Shown: positions 52,000 to 62,564, numbered from the stretch's first letter. The stretch is 64,000 bases of DNA from Alistipes sp. (GCA_017465055.1 JAFTWZ010000001.1:119046-183045), one strand, 5' to 3'. A program made the numbers and translations. Notes: generated by a model from the letters alone, not told the origin.

Positions 52000-52947
52000 C
52001 TACAAGCCCAACTTAATGCGGACCTTCTCCAACATATCCTTAGTCATAGACTCCAGATCCCACTCAGGCTTCCAACCCCACTCCTCGCGAGCACAAGTGT
52101 CGTCCAAAGAGTTTGGCCAGCTACGTGAGATAACATCCTTAACAGGGTCGACGTTGTAGTCCATCTGGAAGCCAGGAACGTGGCGCTCGACAACCTCGCG
52201 GATAATCTCGGGAGTGAAGCTCATAGAGGCAATGTTGAACGAGTTGCGGTGCTTGAGCTTCGAAGGATCGGCCTCCATAAGCTCGACAGTAGCACGCAAA
52301 GCATCGGGCATATACATCATATCCATATATACGTCGGGAGCAATGTTACAAGTGAACTTATTGCCCTTAACAGCCTCGTAGTAGATCTCGACAGCGTAGT
52401 CGGTAGTGCCACCACCAGGGAGAGTAACGTTAGAGATGATACCAGGGAAACGCACCGAGCGTGTATCTACGCCAAAGCGAGTGTGGTAGTAGTTTGACAA
52501 AAGCTCACCAGCGACCTTGCAGACACCATAGATGGTGTTTGGCTGCATAACGGTATCCTGTGGAGTCTTGTCGCGTGGGAAATCGCCACCAAAAGCACCA
52601 ATAGAGCTGGGAGTGAAGACAGCACAGCCCTTCTCGCGTGCAATCTCCAAAGAGTTCTCCAATGCGCCCATATTGATACGCATAGCAAGCTGAGGATTCT
52701 TCTCGCCAGTAGCCGACAACAGGGCTACAAGGTTGAAGATAGAGTCAATCTTATACTTCTCAACAAGCTCGGCATACTGCTTGGCATCCAAAGCATCCAA
52801 CGACTCGAAAGGACCTGCCTCGGCAAGCACAGCGTTGTGTTTTACATCGGTAGCAACAACATTAGATGCTCCGTAGATTGAGCGAAGATATGGCACCAAC
52901 TCAGATCCAATCTGACCTCCGGCACCCAAAACCAAAATGCGCTTCAT
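52000..52947 (-). CDS. L-threonine dehydrogenase-like NAD-dependent epimerase
   Basis: A 315-residue short-chain dehydrogenase of the extended type. Rossmann motif GAGGQIGSELVPYL at residue 8, then NLVALLSATGEKNPQLAMRI, the catalytic SSIGAFG serine region and YGVCK (YxxxK). RFPGIISNVTLPGGGTTDYA and YMDMMYMPDALRATVELM match the bacterial UDP-epimerase-like L-threonine 3-dehydrogenase group, which oxidises threonine to 2-amino-3-ketobutyrate. A sugar epimerase is less likely. The partner ligase gene (kbl) is not in the window. The gene is monocistronic here. Confidence 0.88.
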   Translation of the reverse strand: MKRILVLGAGGQIGSELVPYLRSIYGASNVVATDVKHNAVLAEAGPFESLDALDAKQYAELVEKYKIDSIFNLVALLSATGEKNPQLAMRINMGALENSLEIAREKGCAVFTPSSIGAFGGDFPRDKTPQDTVMQPNTIYGVCKVAGELLSNYYHTRFGVDTRSVRFPGIISNVTLPGGGTTDYAVEIYYEAVKGNKFTCNIAPDVYMDMMYMPDALRATVELMEADPSKLKHRNSFNIASMSFTPEIIREVVERHVPGFQMDYNVDPVKDVISRSWPNSLDDTCAREEWGWKPEWDLESMTKDMLEKVRIKLGL

Positions 52948-53152
52948 TTGTAAAGGTTAACTAAGTTAAGTATATTAAGTTTAATCGATTACTCTCCTAT
53001 ATCTTATCCATCGGCCGATTGCACACAAACAGACTCAGCCTAATCATCAACAAAAGTACACATTTTCTCGGAAATTGTAGCGTCGAGAGCCACTTTTTTT
53101 TCTTTTTTTTACATTCGCCCCTCTGCGCTACGGTCAAAACCTAAAAATGCAC

Positions 53153-53160
53153 TATATTTG
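53153..53160 (+). promoter_or_regulatory. Promoter box of the YqaA-like gene
   Basis: TATATTTG overlies codons 3-5 of a longer possible frame, so the ATG 32 bp downstream is the likely start. Confidence 0.6.
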
Positions 53161-53191
53161 TCAGCCGATAAAAACCTTAAAAACTACCGCA

Positions 53192-53644
53192 ATGGAGTGG
53201 CTACTCGACTTAGGATACATAGGCCTATTCATAGGCTCGCTGTTGGCAGCTACGGTATTTCCGTTTAGCTCCGACGTGCTCCTTGTCGGGATGCTCATAG
53301 CGGGCGGCAACCCCGTGACGACCGTAATAGTCGCCTCGCTCGGCAACTGGTGCGGAGGACTCATAGGGTACTGGATGGGTAGGCTCGGAAAGCTCGAATG
53401 GCTCGAACGCTGGTTCAAGGTGAAGCACGAGACAATAGTGAAGCATCAGGCCAAAGTAGAGAGGTATGGGCCACTGCTCGCACTGCTAACCTGGACACCA
53501 TTCGTAGGCGACATATTCGCCATAGTACTCGGATTCTACAAGGCGCGATTCTGGCCCTCGGCAATATGGATGCTCGTGGGAAAGTGTGGCAGGTATGTAT
53601 GCTGGGCCATACTCCACTTCTACGCTGCGCAGTGGTGGGGATAG
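53192..53644 (+). CDS. YqaA/DedA-like membrane protein
   Basis: A 150-residue inner-membrane protein with about four hydrophobic segments (LGYIGLFIGSLLAATVFPFS, VLLVGMLIAGGNPVTTVIVA, LLALLTWTPFVGDIFAIVLG, AIWMLVGKCGRYVCWAIL). It contains the GNWCGGLIGYWMGRLG segment of the SNARE-associated/YqaA family. DedA-type proteins move or scramble lipid carriers, but YqaA-type function is unclear. It lies about 50 bp upstream of the pyr operon promoter and appears to be separate. Confidence 0.8.
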   Translation: MEWLLDLGYIGLFIGSLLAATVFPFSSDVLLVGMLIAGGNPVTTVIVASLGNWCGGLIGYWMGRLGKLEWLERWFKVKHETIVKHQAKVERYGPLLALLTWTPFVGDIFAIVLGFYKARFWPSAIWMLVGKCGRYVCWAILHFYAAQWWG

Positions 53645-53694
53645 TGCCGAAGAGTAAGAATTTAAAGAACGTAGAGAAAATATGCGTCGGGGTG

Positions 53695-53725
53695 TTGCGA
53701 GGTTGATAAAAAATGCTTATCTTTG
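53695..53725 (+). promoter_or_regulatory. Promoter of the pyrimidine operon
   Basis: TTGC and TATCTTTG boxes exactly 19 bp apart. Transcription would start near 53732, giving a leader of about 150 nt before pyrC. Confidence 0.75.
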
Positions 53726-53742
53726 CACAAATTTATGAAACT

Positions 53743-53847
53743 ATGAGACGAGCGACTAATATACTGCCCGAAAATGCGCTGCCTAATGTGCAGTTGTCGG
53801 GTAATTGTCGACGTTTTAACGTTTTGGGAATCATTGTTTTTAATTGA
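53743..53847 (+). CDS. Putative leader peptide of the pyrimidine operon
   Basis: A 34-codon frame starting MRRATNILPENALPNVQL and ending at a TGA five bases before the terminator stem. Its last third is T-rich, with three runs of four to five T (53814, 53822, 53837), giving Phe, Val, Leu and Ile codons. In enterobacterial pyrBI, a leader ORF with U-runs and a terminator lets slow transcription at low UTP couple to translation and read through. The layout here is the same, although nothing proves it is translated. Confidence 0.5.
   Translation: MRRATNILPENALPNVQLSGNCRRFNVLGIIVFN
53767..53801 (+). other. Possible pause hairpin in the pyr leader
   Basis: CCCGA pairs with TCGGG, with an inner CTGC/GCAG pair. 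It lies just before the U-rich segment, where a pause structure would be expected. Confidence 0.5.
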
Positions 53848-53851
53848 TATT

Positions 53852-53879
53852 GGCGGCTTTATTGGCCGCCTATTTTTTT
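53852..53879 (+). terminator. Attenuator terminator before pyrC
   Basis: A six-pair all-GC stem (GGCGGC/GCCGCC) with a 7-nt loop is followed by T-A-T7. It ends about five bases before the pyrC start codon, inside the operon leader, so it can only serve as an attenuator. Confidence 0.8.
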
Positions 53880-53884
53880 AACAT

Positions 53885-55162
53885 ATGGGAGACAACAGAA
53901 CAATAATAAAGGGTGCGACCATAGTAGGTGGTAGCACAGAAGACATTGCAATAGCCAATGGCATCATCGTAGAGCGCGCAAGCGAGATAACACCCGGGGC
54001 TGGCGACACGGTAATAAATGCCGCAGGACTGGTGGCAGCACCAGCATTTGTCGACGTTCACGTGCACCTCAGAGAGCCAGGATTCGGATACAAGGAGCGT
54101 ATAGCGACAGGAACGGCAGCCGCAGCGCGCGGAGGATACTCGACAGTATGTTCTATGCCAAACCTCAACCCAGTGCCCGATACCGTAGAGACGCTCGGCG
54201 TGCAGCTCGACATAATCCGTCGCGATGCCAAGATAGAGGTGCTGCCCTACGCAGCGATAACCATAGGACGCAAGGGCGAGGAGCTAGTAGACATAGCAGC
54301 CTTGCAGGATAAGGTGTGCGCCTTCTCGGACGACGGCAGCGGCGTGCAGCACGACGCAATGATGGAGCGAGCAATGGCCGAGGCAGCCAAGCACGATGCC
54401 CTGATAGCGGCTCACTGCGAGGTGGAGGAGCTTCTGCGTGGCGGATATATACACGATGGCGAGTATGCGCGTAAGCACGGTCACAAGGGTATATGCTCGG
54501 AGAGCGAGTGGGAGCAGGTAAGGCGCGATATAGAGATTGCCGAGAAGCTCGGATGCCGCTACCACGTATGTCACATATCGACAAAGGAGACCGTAGAGCT
54601 GGTACGCCAGGCGAAGGCTCGTGGCGCTAAGGTTACCTGCGAGACAGGCCCTCACTACCTGATATTTACGGATATGGACCTTGAGGAGGATGCTCGCTGG
54701 AAGATGAACCCTCCGCTACGCTCGGCAGAGGATCGCGCAGCACTCATAGAGGGAATAAAGGATGGCACCATAGATATGATAGCCACAGACCACGCACCCC
54801 ACACCGTGGAGGAGAAGTCGCGAGGACTGAAGGATAGCGCTATGGGCGTCGTAGGCCTCGAGACGGCGTTTGCGGCGCTAAACACTCATCTTGTGCGCAA
54901 GGGTGTAATCACGCTTGAGAGACTCGTGGAGCTGATGAGCATAAACCCTCGCCGCGTATTCCGCATAGAGGGCGGCATCGAGGTAGGCAATCGCGCAGAT
55001 ATAGTGCTACTCGACGTAGAGCGCCAGTGGCGCGTAGATAGCACGAAGTTCTTGTCGATGGGCAAGATATCGATGTTCGACGGTCGCGAGATGGTAGGCG
55101 ACGTAGCTATGACCATACATCGCGGCAACGTAGTGTACGACAACAATACAAAACAATATTAA
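53885..55162 (+). CDS. pyrC: Dihydroorotase
   Basis: A 425-residue zinc amidohydrolase (class I type) closing N-carbamoyl-aspartate to dihydroorotate, third step of UMP synthesis. Metal ligands: FVDVHVHLREPG (HxH near residue 58), His in AAHCEVEEL, His in YHVCHISTKET, and Asp in IDMIATDHAPH. Other class I features: ATGTAAAARGGYSTVCSMPN and NPPLRSAEDRAALIEGI. First gene of the operon; the start codon lies directly after the attenuator U-run. carA follows after 11 bp. Confidence 0.95.
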   Translation: MGDNRTIIKGATIVGGSTEDIAIANGIIVERASEITPGAGDTVINAAGLVAAPAFVDVHVHLREPGFGYKERIATGTAAAARGGYSTVCSMPNLNPVPDTVETLGVQLDIIRRDAKIEVLPYAAITIGRKGEELVDIAALQDKVCAFSDDGSGVQHDAMMERAMAEAAKHDALIAAHCEVEELLRGGYIHDGEYARKHGHKGICSESEWEQVRRDIEIAEKLGCRYHVCHISTKETVELVRQAKARGAKVTCETGPHYLIFTDMDLEEDARWKMNPPLRSAEDRAALIEGIKDGTIDMIATDHAPHTVEEKSRGLKDSAMGVVGLETAFAALNTHLVRKGVITLERLVELMSINPRRVFRIEGGIEVGNRADIVLLDVERQWRVDSTKFLSMGKISMFDGREMVGDVAMTIHRGNVVYDNNTKQY

Positions 55163-55173
55163 ATATAGAGCAA

Positions 55174-56262
55174 ATGAAACCTTTTACCAAGAAACTTGTA
55201 CTTGAGAATGGCAAGGAGTTTCCCGGCTATGGATTCGGCGCAAACCGCAATGCGGTGTGCGAGATAGTCTTCAACACCTCGATGGTGGGATATCAGGAGA
55301 TTGTCTCGGACCCTACATACACCGACCAGATTGTGGTGATGACATACCCACTGATGGGTAACTACGGATTCGCCGACGAAGACTACGAGAGTAAGTTCCC
55401 CTCGATGGGCGGTATGGTAGTGCGCGAGTGCTGCGATGCACCAAGCAACTTCCGCTATACCAAGACCCTAAACGAGGCGTTCGAGGAGCTCGACGTGCCA
55501 GGCATCAGCGGCGTAGATACGCGTATGATAACACGCATAATACGCAACGAGGGCACACAGAAGGCTGCAATAGTAGACTACGCAATGTCGCACGACGAGG
55601 CTATGGAGCTGATACGCACAACGGAGCTTAAGTGTAACCTCTTAGAGAAGGTGAGCTGCAAGAAGCGTTGGTTCTCGCGCACGCCAAACCACAAGTGGGA
55701 CGTAGTGGCCATAGACTGCGGTATCAAGTACAGCTTCATACGTCAGCTCAACGCGAAGGGTTGCAACGTGACAATAGTGCCCTACAACTCTACGGCCGAG
55801 GAGATTATGGCCTTCAACCCCGACGGTATATTCGTATCGAACGGTCCAGGTAACCCCGCCGACTCGGAGGTTGTTTGCGAGGCACTCAGAACGCTACGCG
55901 GCAAGCGCCCTATCTTCGGCGTAGACCTCGGACATCAGCTCATAGCCATAAGCTACGGCGCCAAGAACACCAAGATGAAGGTGGGACACCGCGGTGCTAA
56001 CCACCCAGTAAGATGCCTCGAGAACGGCAAGCTCGAGATAGTGGCACAGAACCACGGCTACACCATCGATGAAGCCTCGCTTGCGAGCACTCCTCTCGTG
56101 GTGACACACCGCAACCTGCTCGACGACACCGTAGCGGGCATAGAGTCGCCAGCCGACAGAGTATTCTCGGTGCAGTATCAGCCCGACTGCTCGCCCGAGG
56201 CAAGCAACACATATCTTTTCGATAAGTTCATTAAACTAATGGAGGACGAGAAAAATGCCTAA
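55174..56262 (+). CDS. carA: Carbamoyl phosphate synthetase small subunit, glutaminase triad lost
   Basis: A 362-residue subunit. The N-terminal CarA domain ([40 protein letters not shown]) and the class I amidotransferase fold ([37 protein letters not shown]) are intact. The catalytic residues are not. The nucleophile Cys of GICLGHQ is Asp251 ([11 protein letters not shown]), and the HPE pair is Gln336-Pro-Asp338 ([13 protein letters not shown]). E. coli equivalents are Cys269, His353 and Glu355. The frame is intact with strong conservation elsewhere, so the subunit probably serves structure or ammonia channelling, not glutamine hydrolysis. It overlaps carB by 8 bp. Confidence 0.93.
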   Translation: MKPFTKKLVLENGKEFPGYGFGANRNAVCEIVFNTSMVGYQEIVSDPTYTDQIVVMTYPLMGNYGFADEDYESKFPSMGGMVVRECCDAPSNFRYTKTLNEAFEELDVPGISGVDTRMITRIIRNEGTQKAAIVDYAMSHDEAMELIRTTELKCNLLEKVSCKKRWFSRTPNHKWDVVAIDCGIKYSFIRQLNAKGCNVTIVPYNSTAEEIMAFNPDGIFVSNGPGNPADSEVVCEALRTLRGKRPIFGVDLGHQLIAISYGAKNTKMKVGHRGANHPVRCLENGKLEIVAQNHGYTIDEASLASTPLVVTHRNLLDDTVAGIESPADRVFSVQYQPDCSPEASNTYLFDKFIKLMEDEKNA

Positions 56263-59200
56263 GAGAACAGATATCAAGAAAGTAATGGTCATCGGCTCAG
56301 GACCTATCGTCATAGGCCAGGCCGCAGAGTTCGACTACGCAGGTACGCAGGCCTGCTTGGCACTCAAGGAGGAGGGCTATCAGGTAATCCTGGTGAACTC
56401 TAACCCAGCAACCATAATGACCGACACACATATCGCCGATAAGGTATATATGGAGCCACTGACGCTCGAGTATGTTGCCAAGATTATCCGCTATGAGCGC
56501 CCCGATGCCATAGTTCCTGGTCTCGGAGGACAGACAGGCCTCAACCTCGCGGTGCAGCTCGCCAAGAAGGGTATTCTCGAGGAGTGTGGCGTAGAGATTC
56601 TCGGAACGTCGTTTACCTCGATCGAGGAAGCCGAGGATAGAGAGCTCTTCAAGGAGCTGTGCTTGCGCATTGGCGAGCCAGTGATTCCCTCGCGCATCAC
56701 AAACTCTATAGAGGAGGGTGTCGAGGCAGCGAAGGAGATTGGCTATCCCGTAGTATTACGTCCTGCCTTCACGCTCGGAGGTACGGGTGGTGGCTTTGCC
56801 GACAACGAGGAGGAGCTGCGCGACACTATGCGCAACGCCTTAGCGCTATCGCCTATCCACCAGGTGCTCGTAGAGAAGAGTATCAAGGGATACAAGGAGA
56901 TAGAGTTCGAGGTTATGCGCGACAAGAACGACACGGCCATAGCCATCTGCTCGATGGAGAATGTCGACCCTGTGGGTATTCACACCGGAGACTCTATCGT
57001 GGTAGCTCCAAGCCAGACGTTGGCAGCCAAAGAGTACAATATGCTACGCCAGAGCGCGCTGAAGCTCATCCGCGCACTCAAGATTGAGGGTGGATGCAAC
57101 GTACAGTTTGCCCTCGACCCACTATCGTTCAAGTACTTCATCATCGAGGTTAACCCACGCGTAAGCCGCTCGTCGGCGCTGGCATCAAAGGCCAGTGGCT
57201 ACCCTATTGCTCGTGTAACGGCTAAGGTGGCCATAGGTATGCACCTCGACGAGATACGCATAGCAAATACGCCTGCGAGCTTCGAGCCTACGCTCGACTA
57301 CATAGTAACAAAGGTTGCACGCTTCCCATTCGACAAGTTCAGCGACGCCTCGAACGAGCTGGGCACACAGATGAAGGCTACGGGCGAGGTTATGTCCGTA
57401 GGTCGTACATTCGAGGAGGGTTTGTTGAAGGCCGTACGCTCACTCGAGACTGGCGTGTGTCACATATATCACAAGAAGTTCGACACTATGTCCGTTGAGG
57501 GCATATTGGCATATATCCGCAAGGGTACTGACGACCGCATCTACGCCATCGCCGAGCTTATACGCCGCGGTGTAGATCTGCTACACGTCTACGACAACAC
57601 AAAGATAGACCTCTTCTTCCTCGAGAAGCTCAAGAATATCGTCGAGATGGAGAACGTGGTGAAGGCCAACGTGCGCGACACAGAGGTGCTGCGCGAGGCT
57701 AAGCGTATGGGCTTTAGCGATAAGTATATCGGCAAGCTATGGTCTATGACCGAGAGCGAAGTATTCCTCCTGCGCAAGGCCAACGCCATCTTCCCAGTAT
57801 ACAAGATGATTGACACGTGTGCTGCGGAGTTCGACTCTAAGGTACCATACCTCTACTCTACCTACGAGCAGGAGAACGAGTCGATAGTTTCCGACCGTAA
57901 GAAGATTATAGTCCTCGGCTCAGGCCCTATACGTATCGGCCAGGGCGTAGAGTTCGACTACTCTACCGTACACGCCATCTGGGCTATCCGCGAGGCAGGC
58001 TACGAGGCTATCATCATCAACAATAACCCCGAGACCGTATCGACAGACTACACCACAAGCGACAAGCTATACTTCGAGCCTCTGACGGTCGAGGATGTGA
58101 TGAACGTCATAGAGCTTGAGAGGCCTACAGGCGTAGTGGTATCGCTCGGAGGACAGACGGCCATCAACCTTGCCAAGCCACTTGCCGACTTGGGCGTAAC
58201 GATTATCGGTACGGGCATCGAGGCAATCAACAATGCCGAGGATAGAAAGTGCTTCGAGGCCATTATGCGCCGCGCTGGCATTCCACAGCCCGAGGCTGAG
58301 GCTATAACCGACATCGAGCGCGGTGTTGTCGCTGCTGAGCGCATCGGCTACCCCGTATTGGTACGTCCAAGCTATGTGCTCGGTGGTCGAGCAATGCAGA
58401 TTGTATCGAACGAGGAGGCTCTGCGCCACTACCTCAAGAACGCTGTGGAGATAAACGAGGATCAGCCCGTACTTGTCGACAAGTATATTATGGGTAAGGA
58501 GCTTGAGGTCGACGCCATATGCGACGGCACGGATGTATTCATCCCCGGCATTATGGAGCACGTCGAGCGTACGGGTATCCACTCGGGCGACTCTATAAGC
58601 GTATACCCTACGTTCAGCGTAAGCCAGAAGGTTAAGGATACGATTATCGACTACACCATACGCCTCGGTAAGGAGATTGGCATCTTAGGCCTCTACAACA
58701 TACAGTTTATCGCCGACAATCGCGATATGGTCTACGTCATCGAGGTAAACCCACGCTCGTCGCGTACCGTACCATTCCTCTCGAAGGCTACGGGTGTGCC
58801 AATGGCCAAGATAGCCACCAACGTGATGCTCGGACACTCGCTCAAGGAGCAGGGCATTACGGTTGTAGTCCCCGATGAGAAGAAGCGTTGGTATGTTAAG
58901 ACCCCAGCCTTCTCGTTTGCCAAGATTCGTGGCGTAGACTCATACCTATCGCCCGAGATGAAGTCTACGGGTGAGGCTATAGGCTACGACTCGTCGCTAC
59001 GCCGCGCACTCTACAAGTCGCTCCAGTCGTCGGGTATGACCATCGCCAACTACGGCACTATCTTCGTATCGATTGCCGACGTCGACAAGCCACGCGCACT
59101 GCCACTAATACGCCGTTTCTACGAGCTCGGCTTCAACATCGAGGCTACGAGCGGAACGACCAAGTTCTTGCGCGAGAATGGCATACGCACACGCTGTCTG

Positions 59201-59437
59201 AAGAAGCTCAGCGAGGGCTCGACCGAGATATTCGACTCGATACGCAAGGGCCACGTCAACTACGTTATCAACACCATAGATATCAACCAGCACAGCTCAC
59301 GCCTCGATGGCTACGACATTCGTCGCTGCGCCGTAGAGAACAACGTGACCATCTTCACAGCTCTCGAGACGGTAAGCGTACTGCTCGACGTGCTCGAGGA
59401 GATAACGCTGGGTGTATCTACAATCGACGCTGAATAA
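56255..59437 (+). CDS. carB: Carbamoyl phosphate synthetase large subunit
   Basis: A 1060-residue subunit with two homologous ATP-grasp synthetase halves: [20 protein letters not shown] at the N-terminus and [20 protein letters not shown] near residue 550. The first makes carboxyphosphate and carbamate; the second phosphorylates carbamate. ATP-grasp signatures include [20 protein letters not shown] and [22 protein letters not shown]-terminal MGS-like regulatory domain (about 925-1050) remains. Its start overlaps the end of carA. Because CarA lacks its triad, ammonia from solution is the likely nitrogen source. Confidence 0.96.
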   Translation: MPKRTDIKKVMVIGSGPIVIGQAAEFDYAGTQACLALKEEGYQVILVNSNPATIMTDTHIADKVYMEPLTLEYVAKIIRYERPDAIVPGLGGQTGLNLAVQLAKKGILEECGVEILGTSFTSIEEAEDRELFKELCLRIGEPVIPSRITNSIEEGVEAAKEIGYPVVLRPAFTLGGTGGGFADNEEELRDTMRNALALSPIHQVLVEKSIKGYKEIEFEVMRDKNDTAIAICSMENVDPVGIHTGDSIVVAPSQTLAAKEYNMLRQSALKLIRALKIEGGCNVQFALDPLSFKYFIIEVNPRVSRSSALASKASGYPIARVTAKVAIGMHLDEIRIANTPASFEPTLDYIVTKVARFPFDKFSDASNELGTQMKATGEVMSVGRTFEEGLLKAVRSLETGVCHIYHKKFDTMSVEGILAYIRKGTDDRIYAIAELIRRGVDLLHVYDNTKIDLFFLEKLKNIVEMENVVKANVRDTEVLREAKRMGFSDKYIGKLWSMTESEVFLLRKANAIFPVYKMIDTCAAEFDSKVPYLYSTYEQENESIVSDRKKIIVLGSGPIRIGQGVEFDYSTVHAIWAIREAGYEAIIINNNPETVSTDYTTSDKLYFEPLTVEDVMNVIELERPTGVVVSLGGQTAINLAKPLADLGVTIIGTGIEAINNAEDRKCFEAIMRRAGIPQPEAEAITDIERGVVAAERIGYPVLVRPSYVLGGRAMQIVSNEEALRHYLKNAVEINEDQPVLVDKYIMGKELEVDAICDGTDVFIPGIMEHVERTGIHSGDSISVYPTFSVSQKVKDTIIDYTIRLGKEIGILGLYNIQFIADNRDMVYVIEVNPRSSRTVPFLSKATGVPMAKIATNVMLGHSLKEQGITVVVPDEKKRWYVKTPAFSFAKIRGVDSYLSPEMKSTGEAIGYDSSLRRALYKSLQSSGMTIANYGTIFVSIADVDKPRALPLIRRFYELGFNIEATSGTTKFLRENGIRTRCLKKLSEGSTEIFDSIRKGHVNYVINTIDINQHSSRLDGYDIRRCAVENNVTIFTALETVSVLLDVLEEITLGVSTIDAE

Positions 59438-60177
59438 TGTATAAGAAGAACATCTATAAGATTGCAAGTAACGAACCTCTGACACCTGCGGTATACCGTA
59501 TGGTGTTGGAGGGCGATACTCAGTACATCACTCGCTCGGGACAGTTTATCAACATCGAGCTCGAAGGTAAGTTCCTGCGCCGTCCCATCTCGGTGGCAGA
59601 CTACGACGCAAGGAGCATCACTATTATATATAAGGTAGTGGGTAGCGGTACCGAGCAGATGAAGGGACTAAAGGTTGGCGAGGAGCTTGACATACTCACG
59701 GGCTTGGGTAACGGCTTCGACACCGACAACGCATCGACAAAGCCACTCTTAGTAGGTGGTGGCGTGGGCGTGCCTCCGATGTACAACCTCTGCAAGAGAC
59801 TCATCGCCGAGGGTAAGCAGCCGAGGGTAATCATAGGCTTTAACACCGCAAGCGAGGTGTTCTACCTCGAAGAGTTCAGGGCTTTAGGCGTGGAGGTATA
59901 CTGCGCTACGGCCGATGGCACGATGGGCGATAAGGGCTTCGTTACGGATGTCATACGCCAGCGAGCAGTGGAGTTTGACTATCTATATACGTGTGGTCCA
60001 CTGCCTATGCTCAAGGCACTCTACGACGCCACGGAGGTTGATGGCCAGTACAGCTTCGAGGAGCGTATGGGCTGCGGCTTTGGCGCTTGTATGGGTTGCA
60101 CGTGCAAGACGAAGTACGGAAACAAGCGAATTTGTAAGGATGGTCCTATACTTAAACGTGAGGAGATAATATGGTAA
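59437..60177 (+). CDS. pyrK: PyrK, electron-transfer subunit of dihydroorotate dehydrogenase B
   Basis: A 246-residue flavo-iron-sulfur protein joining PyrD to NAD. The N-terminal FAD domain includes GQFINIELEGKFLRRPISVA (RPxS flavin motif). The NAD domain follows (LLVGGGVGVPPMYNLCKRLI). A C-terminal [2Fe-2S] site lies in CGFGACMGCTCKTK with a later Cys in RICKDGP. It overlaps carB by one base and pyrD by seven, showing translational coupling. Confidence 0.94.
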   Translation: MYKKNIYKIASNEPLTPAVYRMVLEGDTQYITRSGQFINIELEGKFLRRPISVADYDARSITIIYKVVGSGTEQMKGLKVGEELDILTGLGNGFDTDNASTKPLLVGGGVGVPPMYNLCKRLIAEGKQPRVIIGFNTASEVFYLEEFRALGVEVYCATADGTMGDKGFVTDVIRQRAVEFDYLYTCGPLPMLKALYDATEVDGQYSFEERMGCGFGACMGCTCKTKYGNKRICKDGPILKREEIIW

Positions 60178-61091
60178 AGCACTACGACACATCGGTTGAG
60201 CTCTACGGCGTCAAGCTCGACAACCCAGTAATTCCAGCCTCGGGAACATTTGGCTTTGGCCGCGAGTTTGCCGAGTACTACGACCTCGACTGCCTCGGTG
60301 CTATATCGTTCAAGGGTACTACGCGCGAGGCACGCTTCGGCAACCCAACGCCACGCATCGCCGAGTGCAGCGCAGGACTTATCAACTCTGTAGGCCTGCA
60401 AAACCCAGGCATCGACCAGGTGATAGCCGACGAGCTACCCCACCTGCGCGAGATATTCCACAAGCCTATAATAGCCAACATCAGTGGATTCTCGCTTGAG
60501 GAGTATGAGGAGTGTTGCGCGAAGATAGACAAGGAGGAGCAGGTTGCCATCATCGAGGTTAACGTCTCGTGTCCTAATGTACACAACGGAGGTATGAGCT
60601 TCGGCACACAGCCCGAGTCGGCAGCCGAGGTGACACGCCGCGTAAAGGCCGTAACCACAAAGCCCGTATTTATCAAGCTAAGTCCCAACGTTACGGACAT
60701 AGTATCTATAGCACGCGCGTGCGAGGAGGCTGGCGCCGATGGTATCTGCCTTATCAACACGCTACTGGGTATGCGCATCGACACTATGCGTCGCAGACCC
60801 GTTATAGCCAACAAGATGGGTGGTTTTTCGGGCGATGCTATCTTCCCCATAGCGGTGCGTATGGTCTACCAGGTGGCCAATGCGTGCAACATCCCAGTTA
60901 TGGGCTGCGGAGGCGTAAGCTCAGCTTCGGACGTCATAGAGATGATGATGGCAGGAGCTACAGCAGTGCAGGTAGGTGCTGCAAATCTACGCAATCCCTA
61001 CGCCTCGAAGGAGATTATCGAGGCACTTCCAAAGGAGATGGAGCGTTTAGGCATAGAGCGCCTCAGCGACATCATTGGCATAGTTAAGTAG
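60171..61091 (+). CDS. pyrD: Dihydroorotate dehydrogenase B catalytic subunit
   Basis: A 306-residue FMN enzyme oxidising dihydroorotate to orotate. Visible: NPVIPASGTFGFGREFAEYY, ISFKGTTREARFGNPTPRIA, the catalytic Cys in EVNVSCPNVHNGG, FIKLSPNVTDIV and the FMN phosphate site MGCGGVSSASDVIEMMMAGA. The Cys base and the adjoining pyrK mark it as class 1B, NAD-linked, suited to anaerobic life. Coupled to pyrK by overlap. Confidence 0.95.
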   Translation: MVKHYDTSVELYGVKLDNPVIPASGTFGFGREFAEYYDLDCLGAISFKGTTREARFGNPTPRIAECSAGLINSVGLQNPGIDQVIADELPHLREIFHKPIIANISGFSLEEYEECCAKIDKEEQVAIIEVNVSCPNVHNGGMSFGTQPESAAEVTRRVKAVTTKPVFIKLSPNVTDIVSIARACEEAGADGICLINTLLGMRIDTMRRRPVIANKMGGFSGDAIFPIAVRMVYQVANACNIPVMGCGGVSSASDVIEMMMAGATAVQVGAANLRNPYASKEIIEALPKEMERLGIERLSDIIGIVK

Positions 61092-61118
61092 AGTGATTAA
61101 AATTAAAACAACTAAGAT

Positions 61119-61820
61119 ATGAGTAAGCGAGATGTAATCATTGCTTGCGACTTTAGCAGTAAGGAGCAGACACTGAACTTTTTGGATAAGTTCACAGGTC
61201 GTAAGCCATTTGTCAAGATAGGTATGGAGCTTTTCTATGCCGAGGGCCCAGAGATTGTGCGCACAATCAAGGCGCGTGGTCACCGCATATTCCTCGACCT
61301 TAAGCTCCACGATATTCCAAATACGGTAAAGAAGGCTATGTCGGTGTTGCGTAACCTCGACGTCGATATGACCAACGTACACGCAGCAGGTACGGTAGAT
61401 ATGATGAAGGCTGCAATCGAGGGTCTCACGCGCGAGGATGGCACACGCCCACTACTTATCGCCGTGACGCAGCTGACCTCGACATCGGAGGAGCGTATGC
61501 AGAAGGAGTTGCTCATAGGCGCCTCGATAAACGACACCATCGTGAAGTATGCCGAGAATGCTAAGGCTGCAGGCCTCGATGGTGTGGTATGCTCACCTCT
61601 CGAGGCTCGTATGGTCAAGGATGCGTGCGGCGAGGAGTTTATGACCGTAACACCAGGTGTGCGCTTTGCCGATGGCGACGTGGGCGACCAGGTGCGCGTG
61701 ACAACACCCGAGAGAGCTAAGGAGATAGGCTCGGACTTCATCGTCGTAGGACGTCCTATCACCGCTGCTGATGACCCCGTAGCCGCTTACGAGCGCTGCC
61801 TACGAGAGTTTGCCGAGTAA
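61119..61820 (+). CDS. pyrF: Orotidine 5'-phosphate decarboxylase
   Basis: A 233-residue TIM-barrel enzyme giving UMP from OMP, the last step. Motifs: [40 protein letters not shown], the catalytic Lys-Asp set [16 protein letters not shown], and the phosphate-binding [17 protein letters not shown]. It lies 27 bp after pyrD and about 90 bp before pyrE. Length is usual for the group-I type. Confidence 0.95.
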   Translation: MSKRDVIIACDFSSKEQTLNFLDKFTGRKPFVKIGMELFYAEGPEIVRTIKARGHRIFLDLKLHDIPNTVKKAMSVLRNLDVDMTNVHAAGTVDMMKAAIEGLTREDGTRPLLIAVTQLTSTSEERMQKELLIGASINDTIVKYAENAKAAGLDGVVCSPLEARMVKDACGEEFMTVTPGVRFADGDVGDQVRVTTPERAKEIGSDFIVVGRPITAADDPVAAYERCLREFAE

Positions 61821-61909
61821 CACAACGCCGCAAGGTGGTAATAAGAGGCTCGATTAGAGCCGTAACAAGAGCACAAATAGAGAGTATTAACACAAAACAC
61901 GAAGATATT

Positions 61910-62539
61910 ATGGAGAAGAAGATAGCAAAAGATCTATTGTCAATAGGCGCAGTATTCCTACGTCCCGAGCAGCCATTTACCTGGGCAAGTGGCATCAAGA
62001 GCCCTATCTATTGCGACAACCGCCTCACGCTGACCGCTCCCGAGGTGCGTAACCACGTCGAGGAGGGTCTTGCCGAGCTTATTCGTAAGCACTACCCCGA
62101 GGTAGAGGTGCTTATGGGCACGTCTACAGCAGGTATCGCCCACGCTGCAATCACAGCAACAATCCTTAACCTGCCTATGGGCTACGTACGCTCAGGCTCT
62201 AAGGATCACGGCCGTGGCAACCAGATAGAGGGTAAGCTCGAGAAGGGGCAGAAGGTTGTCGTTGTCGAGGACCTCATCTCTACGGCAGGTAGCTGCATCG
62301 AGGTAGTCGAGGCTCTGCGCGCTGCAGGTGCCGATGTTCTCGGTATCGTGAGCATCTTCACCTACGGTATGCAGAAGGGCTTGGATCGTCTGGCTGCTGC
62401 CGAGGCTAAGAACTACTCGCTCTCGAACCTCGACGCACTGGTAGAGGTGGCTGCCGACGAGGGATATATCAAGCCCGAGGATAAGGAGCGCATCCTTAAG
62501 TTCCGTAGCAACCCTTCGGACGAGTCGTGGATTAAGTAA
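61910..62539 (+). CDS. pyrE: Orotate phosphoribosyltransferase
   Basis: A 209-residue enzyme joining orotate to PRPP. Family evidence: [65 protein letters not shown] (mobile catalytic loop) and the PRPP motif [20 protein letters not shown]. An in-frame extension of 25 codons has no similarity to the family; the ATG starting [10 protein letters not shown] is chosen. Confidence 0.95.
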   Translation: MEKKIAKDLLSIGAVFLRPEQPFTWASGIKSPIYCDNRLTLTAPEVRNHVEEGLAELIRKHYPEVEVLMGTSTAGIAHAAITATILNLPMGYVRSGSKDHGRGNQIEGKLEKGQKVVVVEDLISTAGSCIEVVEALRAAGADVLGIVSIFTYGMQKGLDRLAAAEAKNYSLSNLDALVEVAADEGYIKPEDKERILKFRSNPSDESWIK

Positions 62540-62564
62540 TAAATCGTTGTAAGCTACTGAAGAT

